The notes below the pieces were generated by a model. It was not told where the DNA came from. It saw only the letters and a list, made by a program, of their open reading frames with translations, and searched no databases. The position numbers were made by a program, and so were the translations under genes. DNA of 64,000 bases, from positions 26,111 through 90,110 of the forward strand of contig JBDRVV010000007.1 in NCBI GenBank assembly GCA_039802005.1, written 5' to 3'. The DNA is from a candidate division WOR-3 bacterium. Its GTDB lineage: Bacteria; Hydrothermota; Tepidihabitantia; SM23-42; JAOAFX01. Shown in pieces: positions 37,401 through 45,828 of the stretch (within the stretch, counting starts at the first letter, position 1; each line of letters opens with the position of its first letter).

Positions 37401-40189
37401 ATGTGGCGGGACCGGGTTATGCTGGCTGGCAAATGCGTGATGATGATATGATTGAACTGGTTGCCGACAAAGATATGTATCAGGTTGGTGATACCGCAAG
37501 GATTTTAGTAAAGTCACCTTATGATTCAGCAAATGCCCTGATAACAGTTGAAAGAGAATTGATATTGCGTAAGTGGACAAAGAAAATAAGGGGAAATGCG
37601 GATTATATTGAGGTTCCAATTAAATCCATTGACTTACCCAATATTTATGTATGCGTAATGCTATTGCGTGGCAGGGTTGAGGATTTATCCTGGGATGAAG
37701 AGAAACAGGAAGATCTGGGCAAACCCCAGTTCAAGATTGGTTATGTGAATCTGAAGGTTGATACAAAGGAGAAACATCTTGTTGTAAAAGCACATTCAGA
37801 CAAAACAGAATATCGTCCACGGGACAGTGTTACCGTATTTTATGAAGTAAAAGACTATTTGAATAGGCCGGTAAAGAATTGTGAACTAAGTTTATTTGTC
37901 GTTGACCTCGGCGTGCTTAATTTAATTGCCTTCAAAACCCCTGAGCCATTTGATTATTTTTATGGTACTAGGCCTCTCTCAGTAAAGACGATTGAATCAC
38001 GGTTGAATATCCTCGGTGAAAGGAGTTATGGTGAAAAAGGTGAAGAAAGGGGCGGCGGTGGTGCTGGTGAAGGTATCCCTTATCGTGAGAAATTTATCTC
38101 AACGGTATACTACAAGGGTGACTTAAAGACCGATGAAACAGGCAAGGGTAAAGTAAAGTTTGTTCTACCTGATAATCTCACGAAGTTCAGGATTATGCTC
38201 GTTGCCCAGACAAGGAATAGTGAATTCGGTTCGGCAGAGTCCACATTTGTGGTAAATCTGCCCTTTATAGTTTCCGGTTCAATCCCAAGATTTTGCCGGG
38301 CCGGTGATAAATTCTCCGCGGGTGTTGTCTTGCATAATCGGACGAATCAGGAAAATAATGCAAGTGTAGAATGTAATATAGAAGGTCTTAAAATGCTCGG
38401 GGGTAATAAAAAGAGTGTAAAATTATTGCCTAATACGAGCAAAGAGGTTCTTTTTGACTTTATTGCCGAAAAGACTGGCAATGCAGTATTCAAGTTCAAT
38501 GCGAGTATGGGAAATGAAAAGGATGCACTAAAACTTTCTATTCCTATAAAATCGCCGCCATTCATTGAGGCAGTGGCAACATTCTCTTCCACCACTGATT
38601 CGGCACTTGAAGGAATTATCGTGCCGGATAATATCTATGAAGATACCGGCGGCCTTGAGATACTGCTATCATCCTCGGTCCTTGCCGGGATGAAGAGGGG
38701 TATTGAGCATTTGCTTGACTATCCTTATGGCTGTCTTGAGCAGAGATTATCAAGGATTCTGCCACTCATTGTTGGTGAAGAAATAATTAATCAATTCAAA
38801 CTCGCTCCGGTCACGGGCAAAGAATTAAGGGATTCGGTCCAGAAGGTCCTTGATGAAGTTCCGCAATATCAGACATATAGTGGTGGATTTTTGTATTTCA
38901 AAGAAAGTTGGTATCCCTGTCCGTATCTCTCCGCATATACAATGTATGTTTTAAAAAGGGCAAGCGATGCTGGATACAAGATTGATTCAAAGGTTATTGA
39001 AAAGGGAAAAGAATATTTGAAAGGCGTCCTGCGCTGGGAGGAAGTTGACTGGACATATCCTTATAATGTTTATGAAAAACTGACGACAATGTCTTTTTGT
39101 CTGTATTCATTGAGTATCTGGGGTGAAATGGGCGAGGCAGGTTATGCGAATAAACTCTTTGAGCGTAGGGAACAGATTCCAGTCTTTGGAAAGACTTTAT
39201 TATTGAAGGCAGGAAGAAAGTTCGGTCTTGGTCCGCGGTTTGAAAATGAACTCGTTCGGGCGATAACAAACAAAATTAAACTTTCGCCAACGAGTGCCCA
39301 TTTTGAAGAAGATGAACTGAGGGGCTGGACATTCCCTTCGCCGGCAAAGGTGACCGGCTTTGTGATTCAGACATTCACCGAACTTGATATTGACTTTCCG
39401 TATAAAGACCAGACGATAAAGTGGCTCGTCCAGGAACGTTCCAAAAAGACTAAACCCACGACCCATGAAAATGCCTTTGTCTTTGATGCCTTCCAGACAT
39501 ACTACAAAAAGTACGAAAAAGAAGAGCCGAATTTTGTAGCAAAGATTATTCTTGGCGAAAAAGAAATTCTCAAAGAGACCTTCAAGGGCAGGACCAATGA
39601 GCCACCAAGAAGATTTTTCTTTTCACTTGATAAGATTGAGAAGAACACACTATTACCAATAAGGGTCTCAAAACAGGGAACAGGAAGATTATACTATACT
39701 TTGCGAATGTCTTATGCATATAAAGAAAATCCGATCGCCTTTGATGAAGGATTCTATTTGTGGAAAGAGATACTGACCCTTGATGGGAAACCTGTGAATA
39801 AATTCAGAAGGGGAGAGGTATATAAGGTCGTGCTACATATCGTTGTGCCAGAGACGCGGATATTCGCCGTTGTTGAAGACCCATTGCCTGCAGGATTTGA
39901 GCCGGTCCAGACTTCTTTTGTGACTGAAGCGCGTGCTGTCAAGGAGCAATACTGGGAAGAACAATATGAAGAAAAGGGACACTGGTGGGGTAGTTTTGAC
40001 CATGAAGAGCAATATGACGATAAGATGTTATTCTTTGCCCAGGAACTATTCCCGGGTGAGCATACCCAGGTCTATTTTGTCCGTGCTGGAACCGGTGGAA
40101 AATTTCTTGCACCCAGTGCAAAGGCAGAAGAGATGTATTCGCCTGAGGTCTTTGGTTCAACAACACAAGGATTTTTAACGGTAGAGTAA
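34466..40189 (+). CDS. Alpha-2-macroglobulin family lipoprotein
   Basis: About 1907 residues. A lipoprotein signal (hydrophobic segment, VSC then PKKEKR) is followed by macroglobulin domains, beginning with Ig-like/MG domains (VTHISPIGSVEGQLETFKI). A bait-like Gly-rich stretch GEERGGGGAGEGIPYREKF lies near residue 1200. The thioester motif CLEQ is near residue 1423 in YPYGCLEQRLS, followed by the alpha-helical thioester domain and a C-terminal receptor-like domain. It traps proteases in the periplasm. Usual partner pbpC is absent. ATG 34466, 5 nt after AAGGGGG, is preferred to TTG 34463. Confidence 0.93.
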   Translation: MRRFFIFSIIFSAILFVSCPKKEKRVIDITTQQILQGEKIPLKVTHISPIGSVEGQLETFKILVGFNQAMTPIQAIPREETSGPLEFNPPIKGKYRWLGSRTLAFIPSDTLQPATEFTVTLKKDKIQSLTGMRLERDTSWKFESVRPTLLSSKPYDGSNFIDLKSPIYLYFNLEMAPEKVRDKIKIFVTYGQPSYVYCGGKEPKDAPYKEEIPFSIRKLQDKEKTDWPLKDWDNNKTLVLVPTRAFPREALIEVNIFPGLLAKVGNLGTTLERTLTFNTYNYLSLVNYVEYISGGYPLSLCFSNPVTHSEVIKNISFNPPLDSIPEHYTQETYPETRIYLYLPFKLNSTYRIKISKNLKDKFGNNLDKDYEFTLKVGDYIPFAEIPEGINIVEKYSDLKFPATFVNVDSVYLEMGQVSLERAIPFLNERRNFNAYEKLTTPGLFNVSKLWRVDSYKNYRNKKIRFPIELKEALGEKNGGLVFIQFDNFGQYGDNPGYRYLKAFCEVNDLGVTWKYSPENNLVWITSLNNTAPLANALVQFRNDKNQVLTQGYTDAKGFVELPGWAELKIPQERQTYEYESEYEMESYTTYYEPKFWLTVSRGEDLAVYSNQWNFGIDPWRFDISYVWSIRSEEYGCYIFTEKGLYKNGETVHIKGILRKKKRGEWILPYISEVGFVVKNSRDETIVDDTINVNQYGSFFKDLYIPDDAPTGYYSISVYLPKKDYSFYHSFRVEAFRPAEFEVKTYAERDTFIAGDQFKGNVEGRYLFGMPMTNAEVEWVLYKDYYYFSLPHYKGYNFSTGYDYDIRGVLGSGRGRLDNQGKFSVVAKLQPKDIKTPSMITLEGTVVAPNKQTLSGRQNWLVFPANLLIGIKKAKYLYTINEPVELSLITIRPSGEKVSNKKVELKFVKAEWKSIKKARLGGRYEWVSEYVETEIKKEQITTQIDSNVIRFKPDKPGYYYVEAIAKDEKGRQSYNKAYFYVAGPGYAGWQMRDDDMIELVADKDMYQVGDTARILVKSPYDSANALITVERELILRKWTKKIRGNADYIEVPIKSIDLPNIYVCVMLLRGRVEDLSWDEEKQEDLGKPQFKIGYVNLKVDTKEKHLVVKAHSDKTEYRPRDSVTVFYEVKDYLNRPVKNCELSLFVVDLGVLNLIAFKTPEPFDYFYGTRPLSVKTIESRLNILGERSYGEKGEERGGGGAGEGIPYREKFISTVYYKGDLKTDETGKGKVKFVLPDNLTKFRIMLVAQTRNSEFGSAESTFVVNLPFIVSGSIPRFCRAGDKFSAGVVLHNRTNQENNASVECNIEGLKMLGGNKKSVKLLPNTSKEVLFDFIAEKTGNAVFKFNASMGNEKDALKLSIPIKSPPFIEAVATFSSTTDSALEGIIVPDNIYEDTGGLEILLSSSVLAGMKRGIEHLLDYPYGCLEQRLSRILPLIVGEEIINQFKLAPVTGKELRDSVQKVLDEVPQYQTYSGGFLYFKESWYPCPYLSAYTMYVLKRASDAGYKIDSKVIEKGKEYLKGVLRWEEVDWTYPYNVYEKLTTMSFCLYSLSIWGEMGEAGYANKLFERREQIPVFGKTLLLKAGRKFGLGPRFENELVRAITNKIKLSPTSAHFEEDELRGWTFPSPAKVTGFVIQTFTELDIDFPYKDQTIKWLVQERSKKTKPTTHENAFVFDAFQTYYKKYEKEEPNFVAKIILGEKEILKETFKGRTNEPPRRFFFSLDKIEKNTLLPIRVSKQGTGRLYYTLRMSYAYKENPIAFDEGFYLWKEILTLDGKPVNKFRRGEVYKVVLHIVVPETRIFAVVEDPLPAGFEPVQTSFVTEARAVKEQYWEEQYEEKGHWWGSFDHEEQYDDKMLFFAQELFPGEHTQVYFVRAGTGGKFLAPSAKAEEMYSPEVFGSTTQGFLTVE

Positions 40190-40207
40190 TAAGTCCGTAT
40201 TATCTTG

Positions 40208-40240
40208 TTGATTTATTTATGCTTCTGGATATAATTATTG
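40208..40240 (+). promoter_or_regulatory. Leaderless-type promoter of 40241 gene
   Basis: TTGATT (40208-40213), 16 nt, TATAAT (40230-40235), 5 nt, ATG 40241; no Shine-Dalgarno. It rules out TTG 40238. Confidence 0.8.
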
Positions 40241-40888
40241 ATGGCTATTATACTATTTTTAGTTTCAGTAAATCCATTTAATGAGGCTAATTTTGTTTCT
40301 TTGCCTATCCGCTCAATAAGTGTTTTGAGCAACCCTGCAGGGATTGGTATTGAAACGGGCGCCGAGTTATTTTTTACCTATCATCCCAAAAACATCAATA
40401 GTGGTCTTACCCTCGGCAACCTTGGATTTGGTATCTCTCGCGCGGATACAAATATTATTTTTGAAATTGGCTCAGGCGTAAAATTACCTGGTGCATTTTC
40501 AATTGGATATGCGAGGCAATTTGGTGATACGACTGAGAATATAATTGGTTTGATCTGTGTTGTAAATCAATATGTCAGACTCGGCTATAAAACAAATCTT
40601 GCGAAAAAGAAAATTACCCATACCGGTGCTGGAGTCAGAATCGGTGGAGGGATAATTACGATCGCCGGCGAATTGATTTATGAAGGGATTGATGATTCTA
40701 CAGACTTTATTTTTGGAGCGATCATAAATCCAAGTTATGGTGTTAAACTCAATTTTATCTCGGACCCAAAATGGAACTGGCACGCGGGGATTGAGTTGGG
40801 AACAACAAAACTAAAACTTAGCGCCCTATATTCTTACAAGACGAGAAAATTCTCCGGCGGTATAATATTATCTGCCCAGGATTTTTAA
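40241..40888 (+). CDS. Small probable outer-membrane beta-barrel protein
   Basis: 215 residues. A short hydrophobic N-terminus (MAIILFLVSVNPFNEA) is followed by the pattern LPIRSISVLSNPAGIGIETGAELFFTYHP, typical of PorV/FadL-like or SppA-associated outer-membrane proteins (the NPAG motif). Alternating beta-strands run to the end, with Gly-rich turns and a final aromatic residue (ILSAQDF). It is too short for a full 14-strand barrel; about 10-12 strands seem possible. Specific family uncertain. It converges with the next gene, with 2 nt between stops. Confidence 0.65.
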   Translation: MAIILFLVSVNPFNEANFVSLPIRSISVLSNPAGIGIETGAELFFTYHPKNINSGLTLGNLGFGISRADTNIIFEIGSGVKLPGAFSIGYARQFGDTTENIIGLICVVNQYVRLGYKTNLAKKKITHTGAGVRIGGGIITIAGELIYEGIDDSTDFIFGAIINPSYGVKLNFISDPKWNWHAGIELGTTKLKLSALYSYKTRKFSGGIILSAQDF

Positions 40889-40890
40889 TT

Positions 40891-42438
40891 TTACTTTATT
40901 ATAACTATTTTGAAATTATTCTGACTGTCTCCTTCTGTTCTTAGGAAATAAACCCCAGCAGGAAGATTGATACGGGCATTTTTATCTTCAACTTTTTTAA
41001 TGACCTGTCCAGTAATGTTATAAACATAAATCGGCGCAGAAAGGGTGTTCGTTATTATTTCAGAAAATTTCATATATGAAAGCACAGGGTTTTTAACAGA
41101 CATATTTTTGACCATTTTATGCCTGCTTTCAATAATTCCCAAAACTGGGTTTGGTAATCCTGGTGTAAGTGTATCATAATCATTAAAATCTACGAAGTTA
41201 TTATCAGTGTCATCACCGTCTGGATATCTTCCCAGGCAGTGCCCTGCGTTCACATCAGTCGCAGGTAGCCATTCGCCAGTAAATACCCAGCCATCAAGAA
41301 CACCATAGCCAAGGGCATCTATCACAATATTATTGAATCTCAATTCAAGATTGTCAGGTCCGTTCTGTAGATCGGCGTTCGGGTCAACCAGATCTGCATT
41401 TGGAACCCAGGAATTCTGAGCCACGACAAAAAATCCATCCTGTGGGATTGAATACCCGGAAAGGTTTATCGTCGCATAAGGGACACCACCAGTGCCGTTG
41501 ATACCGACGAGTGTAAAACCATTGAGATTCGTATTGGGGTTTCCATATAATTCAATATAACAGCCAGAATCAGTACCTGGTGCATCATAGTATACTTCGT
41601 TTATATAGATGTTGATTCTGCCTACATAGAAGGCATAGGTGTCGGAGAAGGTACTTAGATTATCATTATCGGTGAATTTTAAATAGTAAAAGATAGTATC
41701 ACCAGCAGATTGTCCTGGTATCTGAAATCTAAATGTATCATTGGCGATAGCCGAATGCGAAATTTTTATCGGTGTGTTGAGATTATTTATTCCATAGAAT
41801 AATGTATCCGCAGCGATTATCCCATCATCGGAAACTTTTGCATATACATTTGTTGTTATTCCAGCATCTGGATTTGTCGGTGTGTGCCAGACCCTGACGA
41901 TCACCGGTGCCTGGGTTGGGGGTGGTGTGAATGATGCGTCATCAAGATAGAAGACTGCTCCACCATCCCACGCCTGAATACTATCATAGGCGCGGATGAA
42001 GACATAAGCCGAGTCAGCACCATTAGGGGATATTGCGGTCAGGGTGAGTTGTTGCCATTGGGTTGAATTTCCTGAATAATTATTTGACCAGACATTGCTC
42101 CAGGTTCCACCCACACGCCAGGCAATTGCCTGTCTTACCCTGCCTGCAAGGTCATTATCATAAACCCATATCGTGAATGTATATTCTGTATTCGGGTTGA
42201 TTGCAAATTTCTCAGAGGTGAAATCCGCCCTATCTTGGGTTGTGGTTATCAAACTGTCTTTCACACTGAAATTTCCCGAATGGACGATGACATCTTCCTG
42301 ATAAATTAGTATTGAATCATCTTTGTACCAGTAATCAGGCATACCACCGGTCCAGTTTTCAAACCCGGGATTGGGTAGAAGATTTTGACCAAATGACAAA
42401 GTAACTATTAACACTCCCCACATAAAAAATTTTTTCAT
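40891..42438 (-). CDS. Secreted carbohydrate-binding/lamin-tail-like protein with T9SS-type CTD
   Basis: 515 residues. A signal peptide (MKKFFMWGVLIVTLSFGQ) is followed by a CBM4/9-type beta-sandwich (NLLPNPGFENW...AFFYLDDASF style, about 18-165), a linker domain, and a lamin-tail domain (INEVYYDAPGTDSGCYIELYGNPNTNLNGFTLVGINGTGG, about 275-420). The C-terminal domain is shorter (IYVYNITGQVIKKV...LPAGVYFLRTEGDSQNNFKIVII). The start at 42438 has AAAGGGGGT upstream; an in-frame upstream GTG is rejected. It is likely cell-surface or secreted; binding target unknown. Confidence 0.8.
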   Translation of the reverse strand: MKKFFMWGVLIVTLSFGQNLLPNPGFENWTGGMPDYWYKDDSILIYQEDVIVHSGNFSVKDSLITTTQDRADFTSEKFAINPNTEYTFTIWVYDNDLAGRVRQAIAWRVGGTWSNVWSNNYSGNSTQWQQLTLTAISPNGADSAYVFIRAYDSIQAWDGGAVFYLDDASFTPPPTQAPVIVRVWHTPTNPDAGITTNVYAKVSDDGIIAADTLFYGINNLNTPIKISHSAIANDTFRFQIPGQSAGDTIFYYLKFTDNDNLSTFSDTYAFYVGRINIYINEVYYDAPGTDSGCYIELYGNPNTNLNGFTLVGINGTGGVPYATINLSGYSIPQDGFFVVAQNSWVPNADLVDPNADLQNGPDNLELRFNNIVIDALGYGVLDGWVFTGEWLPATDVNAGHCLGRYPDGDDTDNNFVDFNDYDTLTPGLPNPVLGIIESRHKMVKNMSVKNPVLSYMKFSEIITNTLSAPIYVYNITGQVIKKVEDKNARINLPAGVYFLRTEGDSQNNFKIVIIK

Positions 42439-42485
42439 AAAACCCCCTTTCTTGATGATTATATCTACCAAGTAAGCAATGTCAA
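42439..42485 (-). promoter_or_regulatory. Promoter and ribosome-binding site of 42438 gene
   Basis: Minus strand: TTGACA (42485-42480), 16 nt, TATAAT (42463-42458), then a 19-nt stretch containing AAAGGGGGT before ATG 42438. Full consensus promoter with leadered mRNA. Confidence 0.85.
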
Positions 42486-42564
42486 GTCAGATATTTTTTA
42501 ATTTTAATATTTTGTCTTTGGGCATCGGTGCCCCGGAGAATCGGTGCATCGGGGGAGCGAGTTT

Positions 42565-42965
42565 GTAGAAGCGACTTCCCAGTCGCGATAATAATAGCGC
42601 AAACCCTGAAAAGGTTGTGTTGCAATTAAAAATTTGTGTGTAGCCGCACCCTTTAGGGTGCGAAATCCCTTGGGATTTAGACATATTCATCCGCAGGCTA
42701 AAGCCTGCGGCTACCATTTTTACGGATTATGACACGTCCTCTGAAGGTTTGTGTTCTGGAGTAGCGACTTCAGTAGCGTGGAGGATAATATTAACCCTAC
42801 GCAACCTGAAGGTTGCGGCTACATAAAATACGCATTAGCAAGCCAATGCGTTCCGCGACAACGACGCATCAGCAAGCTGATGCACTCCACGTCACTGGGC
42901 TAAAGCCCATACTCCAATAGTAGCAAACTCAAAGGTTTGCCCGACGATTGCAGACCAAGGTCTGC
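42565..42965. repeat. Array of short hairpins with two-nucleotide spacers
   Basis: The about 530-nt gene-free gap holds a run of near-perfect palindromes with different arms but a constant AA, TT or GA spacer. They are GCACCCT-TT (42646-42661), AAATCCC-TT (42663-42678), CCGCAGGCT-AA (42691-42710), GCAACCT-GA (42801-42816), CGCATTAGC-AA with one mismatch (42831-42850), GCATCAGC-AA (42866-42883), TGGGCT-AA (42896-42909) and GCAGACC-AA (42950-42965). Also present are GCGACT-TCCC (42571-42586) and GCAAAC-TCAAAG (42923-42940). Several carry GTAG(CC) or GGCTAC at one edge. Confidence 0.85.
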
Positions 42966-43014
42966 CACTAAAATTCTTACAGATTCATAACTTGTTAAAA
43001 TGATAAATAGTATT

Positions 43015-43389
43015 CTATGATTTATTCTCTACCTTGAATAATAACCAGGAGTTTTCTCCTGCCTTGGGAAATTTATAAAGAACATAAATGCCTTTAAATA
43101 TTTTGCCTCCCGCCTTAAATTTTATTGCATTATCATTATTTTCAATGATTTCATATTCTCCTTTGTCCCATATTTCTACCTTACCTGCTCCGTATTGTCC
43201 TTCAGGTATTTCTCCTTCAAAATCAGCATAACCAAGATCATGGTCTTCAACCTGGATACAGAGCCTTTTTATGCCAGGCTTTAAAGGTGGTTCTTTGGGA
43301 ACTGCCCAGGATTTTAAGACACCATTCATTTCCAGCCTTAAATCCCAGTGGAGGTGGGTTGCAAAATGTTTATGTATTACAAAAATCAA
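43015..43389 (-). CDS. Stand-alone LigD-type 3'-phosphoesterase
   Basis: 124 residues that match the phosphoesterase domain of LigD end to end. Metal and active-site residues are present: FVIHKHFATHLHWDLRLE (His, His, Asp, Arg), LKSWAVPKEP, VEDHDLGYADFEG and IPEGQYGAGKVEIWDKG. The enzyme trims 3'-phosphate and ribonucleotide ends before ligation. No polymerase or ligase domain is fused. It starts with an ATGA overlap at the end of prs, as last gene of the purine operon. A separate ligase-domain gene lies at 61042. Confidence 0.93.
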   Translation of the reverse strand: MIFVIHKHFATHLHWDLRLEMNGVLKSWAVPKEPPLKPGIKRLCIQVEDHDLGYADFEGEIPEGQYGAGKVEIWDKGEYEIIENNDNAIKFKAGGKIFKGIYVLYKFPKAGENSWLLFKVENKS

Positions 43390-44501
43390 TGCCTTTTTAA
43401 AAACTTATGAATCTTGCTTGATGTATCAAGGAGTGCACTTATTGATTCGTCACGATTGAACCGGTCAATAAAATAGGCAATAAATTCTGATACATCAACT
43501 TCTCTGAACCATTTCGTATCTTTCAATTTTGGATTTCTATAGGTAAGATTTGTGGCATAAACCCTTTTTATTAATTTCTGTTTGAACGCATTTTCAAATC
43601 TTTTTATTCCATCATCTGTTAATAGTGCAAATGTGACAATCACATAGATATCATTGGCACCGTATTTTTTTAATTCTTCGGCTGACATAAGCATTGATTG
43701 CCCTGAGGCAAGCATGTCATCTACGATTAGAATATCTTTACCTGCTATACTTGTGCCCAGGAATTCGTGTTTTATAATTGGATTTTTACCATCAACAATC
43801 CTTGTTGTATCACGCCGCTTGTAGAACAAACCTAATTCAACACCCAGGCTATTGGCATAATAAAGGCAGCGGTCAACCGCACCCTCATCTGGACTAACAA
43901 CCATAAGTTTATTTTTATCTACAATAATTTCTTTTTCATTTTCCAGAAGAGAGCGGACTATCTGATAACTTGCATGTAAATTTTCAAAACCCATCAAAGG
44001 CACAGCATTCTGGACATGGGAGTTATGGGCATCAAATGTAATTATATTTTTTACCCCGAGATTTTGTAATTCCTGTAAGGCTAGTGCACAGTCAAGAGAC
44101 TCTCTCGCAGTCCTTTTATGCTGTCTGCTTTGATAAAGCAATGGCATAATGACATTCACCCGATTTGCCCTGCCACCAATCGCTGCCACTACCCTTTTTA
44201 TATCCTGAAAATGGTCATCAGGGCTCATTGGTGATTCAATACCTTGAATTGTAAACTTGCACCCATAATTTCCTATATCAGCAATTATATAAACATCGCA
44301 TCCTCTGATCGATTGATATAGAACTGCCTTGGCTTCGCCATTCGCGAATCTCGGACATTCACAGGGAACAATAAATGTTTTGCCTTTGCTATTTTTATAG
44401 CGCCTTTTAATGAGTTCTTTATCAACGAGCTGGGTAAGTTCTCTCCCACCAGGTGGTGCTATTAGGGCAATAGGGATTAACGATTTTTTTCCTAATTTCA
44501 T
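43386..44501 (-). CDS. prs: Ribose-phosphate pyrophosphokinase, divergent
   Basis: 371 residues, longer than the usual about 315. It makes PRPP from ribose 5-phosphate and ATP. Visible features are the catalytic flexible loop (YKRRDTTRIV), VVSPDEGAVDRC for the VVSPDxGG motif, and the PRPP loop ILIVDDMLASGQSM in place of VDDMIDTGGT. The N-terminus carries an extra segment (PPGGRELTQLVDKELIKRRYKN). The Gly-to-Ala and TGGT-to-SGQS changes place it in a divergent branch; pyrophosphokinase activity is inferred. It overlaps the NCS2 permease gene by 4 nt, a purine-salvage pairing. Confidence 0.85.
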   Translation of the reverse strand: MKLGKKSLIPIALIAPPGGRELTQLVDKELIKRRYKNSKGKTFIVPCECPRFANGEAKAVLYQSIRGCDVYIIADIGNYGCKFTIQGIESPMSPDDHFQDIKRVVAAIGGRANRVNVIMPLLYQSRQHKRTARESLDCALALQELQNLGVKNIITFDAHNSHVQNAVPLMGFENLHASYQIVRSLLENEKEIIVDKNKLMVVSPDEGAVDRCLYYANSLGVELGLFYKRRDTTRIVDGKNPIIKHEFLGTSIAGKDILIVDDMLASGQSMLMSAEELKKYGANDIYVIVTFALLTDDGIKRFENAFKQKLIKRVYATNLTYRNPKLKDTKWFREVDVSEFIAYFIDRFNRDESISALLDTSSKIHKFLKRH

Positions 44502-45817
44502 TTTTTAAACACCGGGCTGGTGATGAAAAATATCAAGAAGAATATTGCAAGGATATACATTATTACCGAGACTTCTCTTCCTTTTCCACTGAATAATTTT
44601 ATCAGGACATATGAAAGGAAACCGAGTGAGATCCCATTTGAAATACTGTATGTGAAGGGCATACTTGCAATTGTGATAAAGGCAGGCACTGCCTCAGAAT
44701 AATCTGAAAAATCTATTTTTATGACTGATTCCATCATCATTATACCGACGATGATAAGGGCGGGCGCAATTGCGACAGATGGAATGAAACCAACAAGGGG
44801 TGCGGCAAATATTGCAATCAAAAACAGAATGCCGGTGGTGACCGCAGTCAAACCGGTCCTTCCGCCCTCTTCTATTCCCGCTGCACTCTCAATATAGGAG
44901 GTCACGGTTGATGTTCCTACCAATGCTCCAACAACAGGTCCAAGTGAATCAGCAAATAGAACCCTTCCTATCCTCGGAATGTGTCCTTTTTCATCAATAA
45001 ATTTTGCCTTCACTGCAAGCCCGATAACAGTGCCTGCCGTGTCAAAGAAGTCAACGAATAACAGGGTAAATATCAATGTTACGAATGACCATTGTAGGGC
45101 ACCGATTATATCAAGTTTAAAGAAAGTGGGTGCAAGAGAAGGTTTTAATAATTGTAGTATCTCACCTTTGGTTCTGAAGAAAGGTATAAAACTCAATAAA
45201 GTTCCTAATAGAATACCGATTAGTATCGCACCTTTGATTCTTTTCACAAGAAGTATCGTTGTTATAACAAGCACTATTCCGGCTAAGATTATCTTTGGAT
45301 AGACATCGGGATTGGCAATCGGTGAGATTTTTACGAAAGTGACAGGGTCTTTTGTGATCAGCCCTGCCTGTTCAAAACCGATGAATGCAAGGAAGAGTCC
45401 GATACCTACGCTAACGGCACATTTTAATGTGAAGGGAATAGAATCAATTATAATTTCGCGCAGTTTCGTTAATGTTATGATCACAATTATCACACCCTCA
45501 ATAAAGAAAAATCCCAATCCAATACGCCAATCTATGCCCATTCCTGCACATATAGAATAGGCAAAAAAAGCGTTCAATCCCATCCCTGGTGCAAGGGCAA
45601 TGGGATAATTGGATAATAAACCCATTGCAATACTTATCAACCCTGCTACAATACATGTCGCAAGGGTAACTGCACCTTTATCCATTCCCGCAGCCTGTAA
45701 GATCAGTGGATTGGCAGCAATTATATATGCCATTGTCATAAATGTTGTAATACCTGCCAAGATTTCGGTTTTTATATTAGTATTATTTTCTTTCAGTTTA
45801 AATAGATTTTCAAACAT
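44498..45817 (-). CDS. NCS2-family purine (hypoxanthine/guanine/adenine) permease
   Basis: 439 residues with about 12-14 membrane segments. It has the AzgA/PbuG-type N-terminus (KTEILAGITTFMTMAYIIAANPLIL) and GMGLNAFFAYSICAGMG, followed by DFFDTAGTVIGLA and TSTVTSYIESAAGIEEGGRTGLTA. It is a proton-coupled purine importer. AAAGGAGG precedes the ATG. It follows the S8 protease gene by 11 nt and overlaps prs by 4 nt; uptake of purines and supply of PRPP are linked. Confidence 0.93.
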   Translation of the reverse strand: MFENLFKLKENNTNIKTEILAGITTFMTMAYIIAANPLILQAAGMDKGAVTLATCIVAGLISIAMGLLSNYPIALAPGMGLNAFFAYSICAGMGIDWRIGLGFFFIEGVIIVIITLTKLREIIIDSIPFTLKCAVSVGIGLFLAFIGFEQAGLITKDPVTFVKISPIANPDVYPKIILAGIVLVITTILLVKRIKGAILIGILLGTLLSFIPFFRTKGEILQLLKPSLAPTFFKLDIIGALQWSFVTLIFTLLFVDFFDTAGTVIGLAVKAKFIDEKGHIPRIGRVLFADSLGPVVGALVGTSTVTSYIESAAGIEEGGRTGLTAVTTGILFLIAIFAAPLVGFIPSVAIAPALIIVGIMMMESVIKIDFSDYSEAVPAFITIASMPFTYSISNGISLGFLSYVLIKLFSGKGREVSVIMYILAIFFLIFFITSPVFKK

Positions 45818-45828
45818 TGGACCTCCTT

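Noticed and set aside
42565..42965. CRISPR array
   Set aside because: The hairpins have no constant direct repeat, arms differ between units, spacing varies and no cas genes are near.
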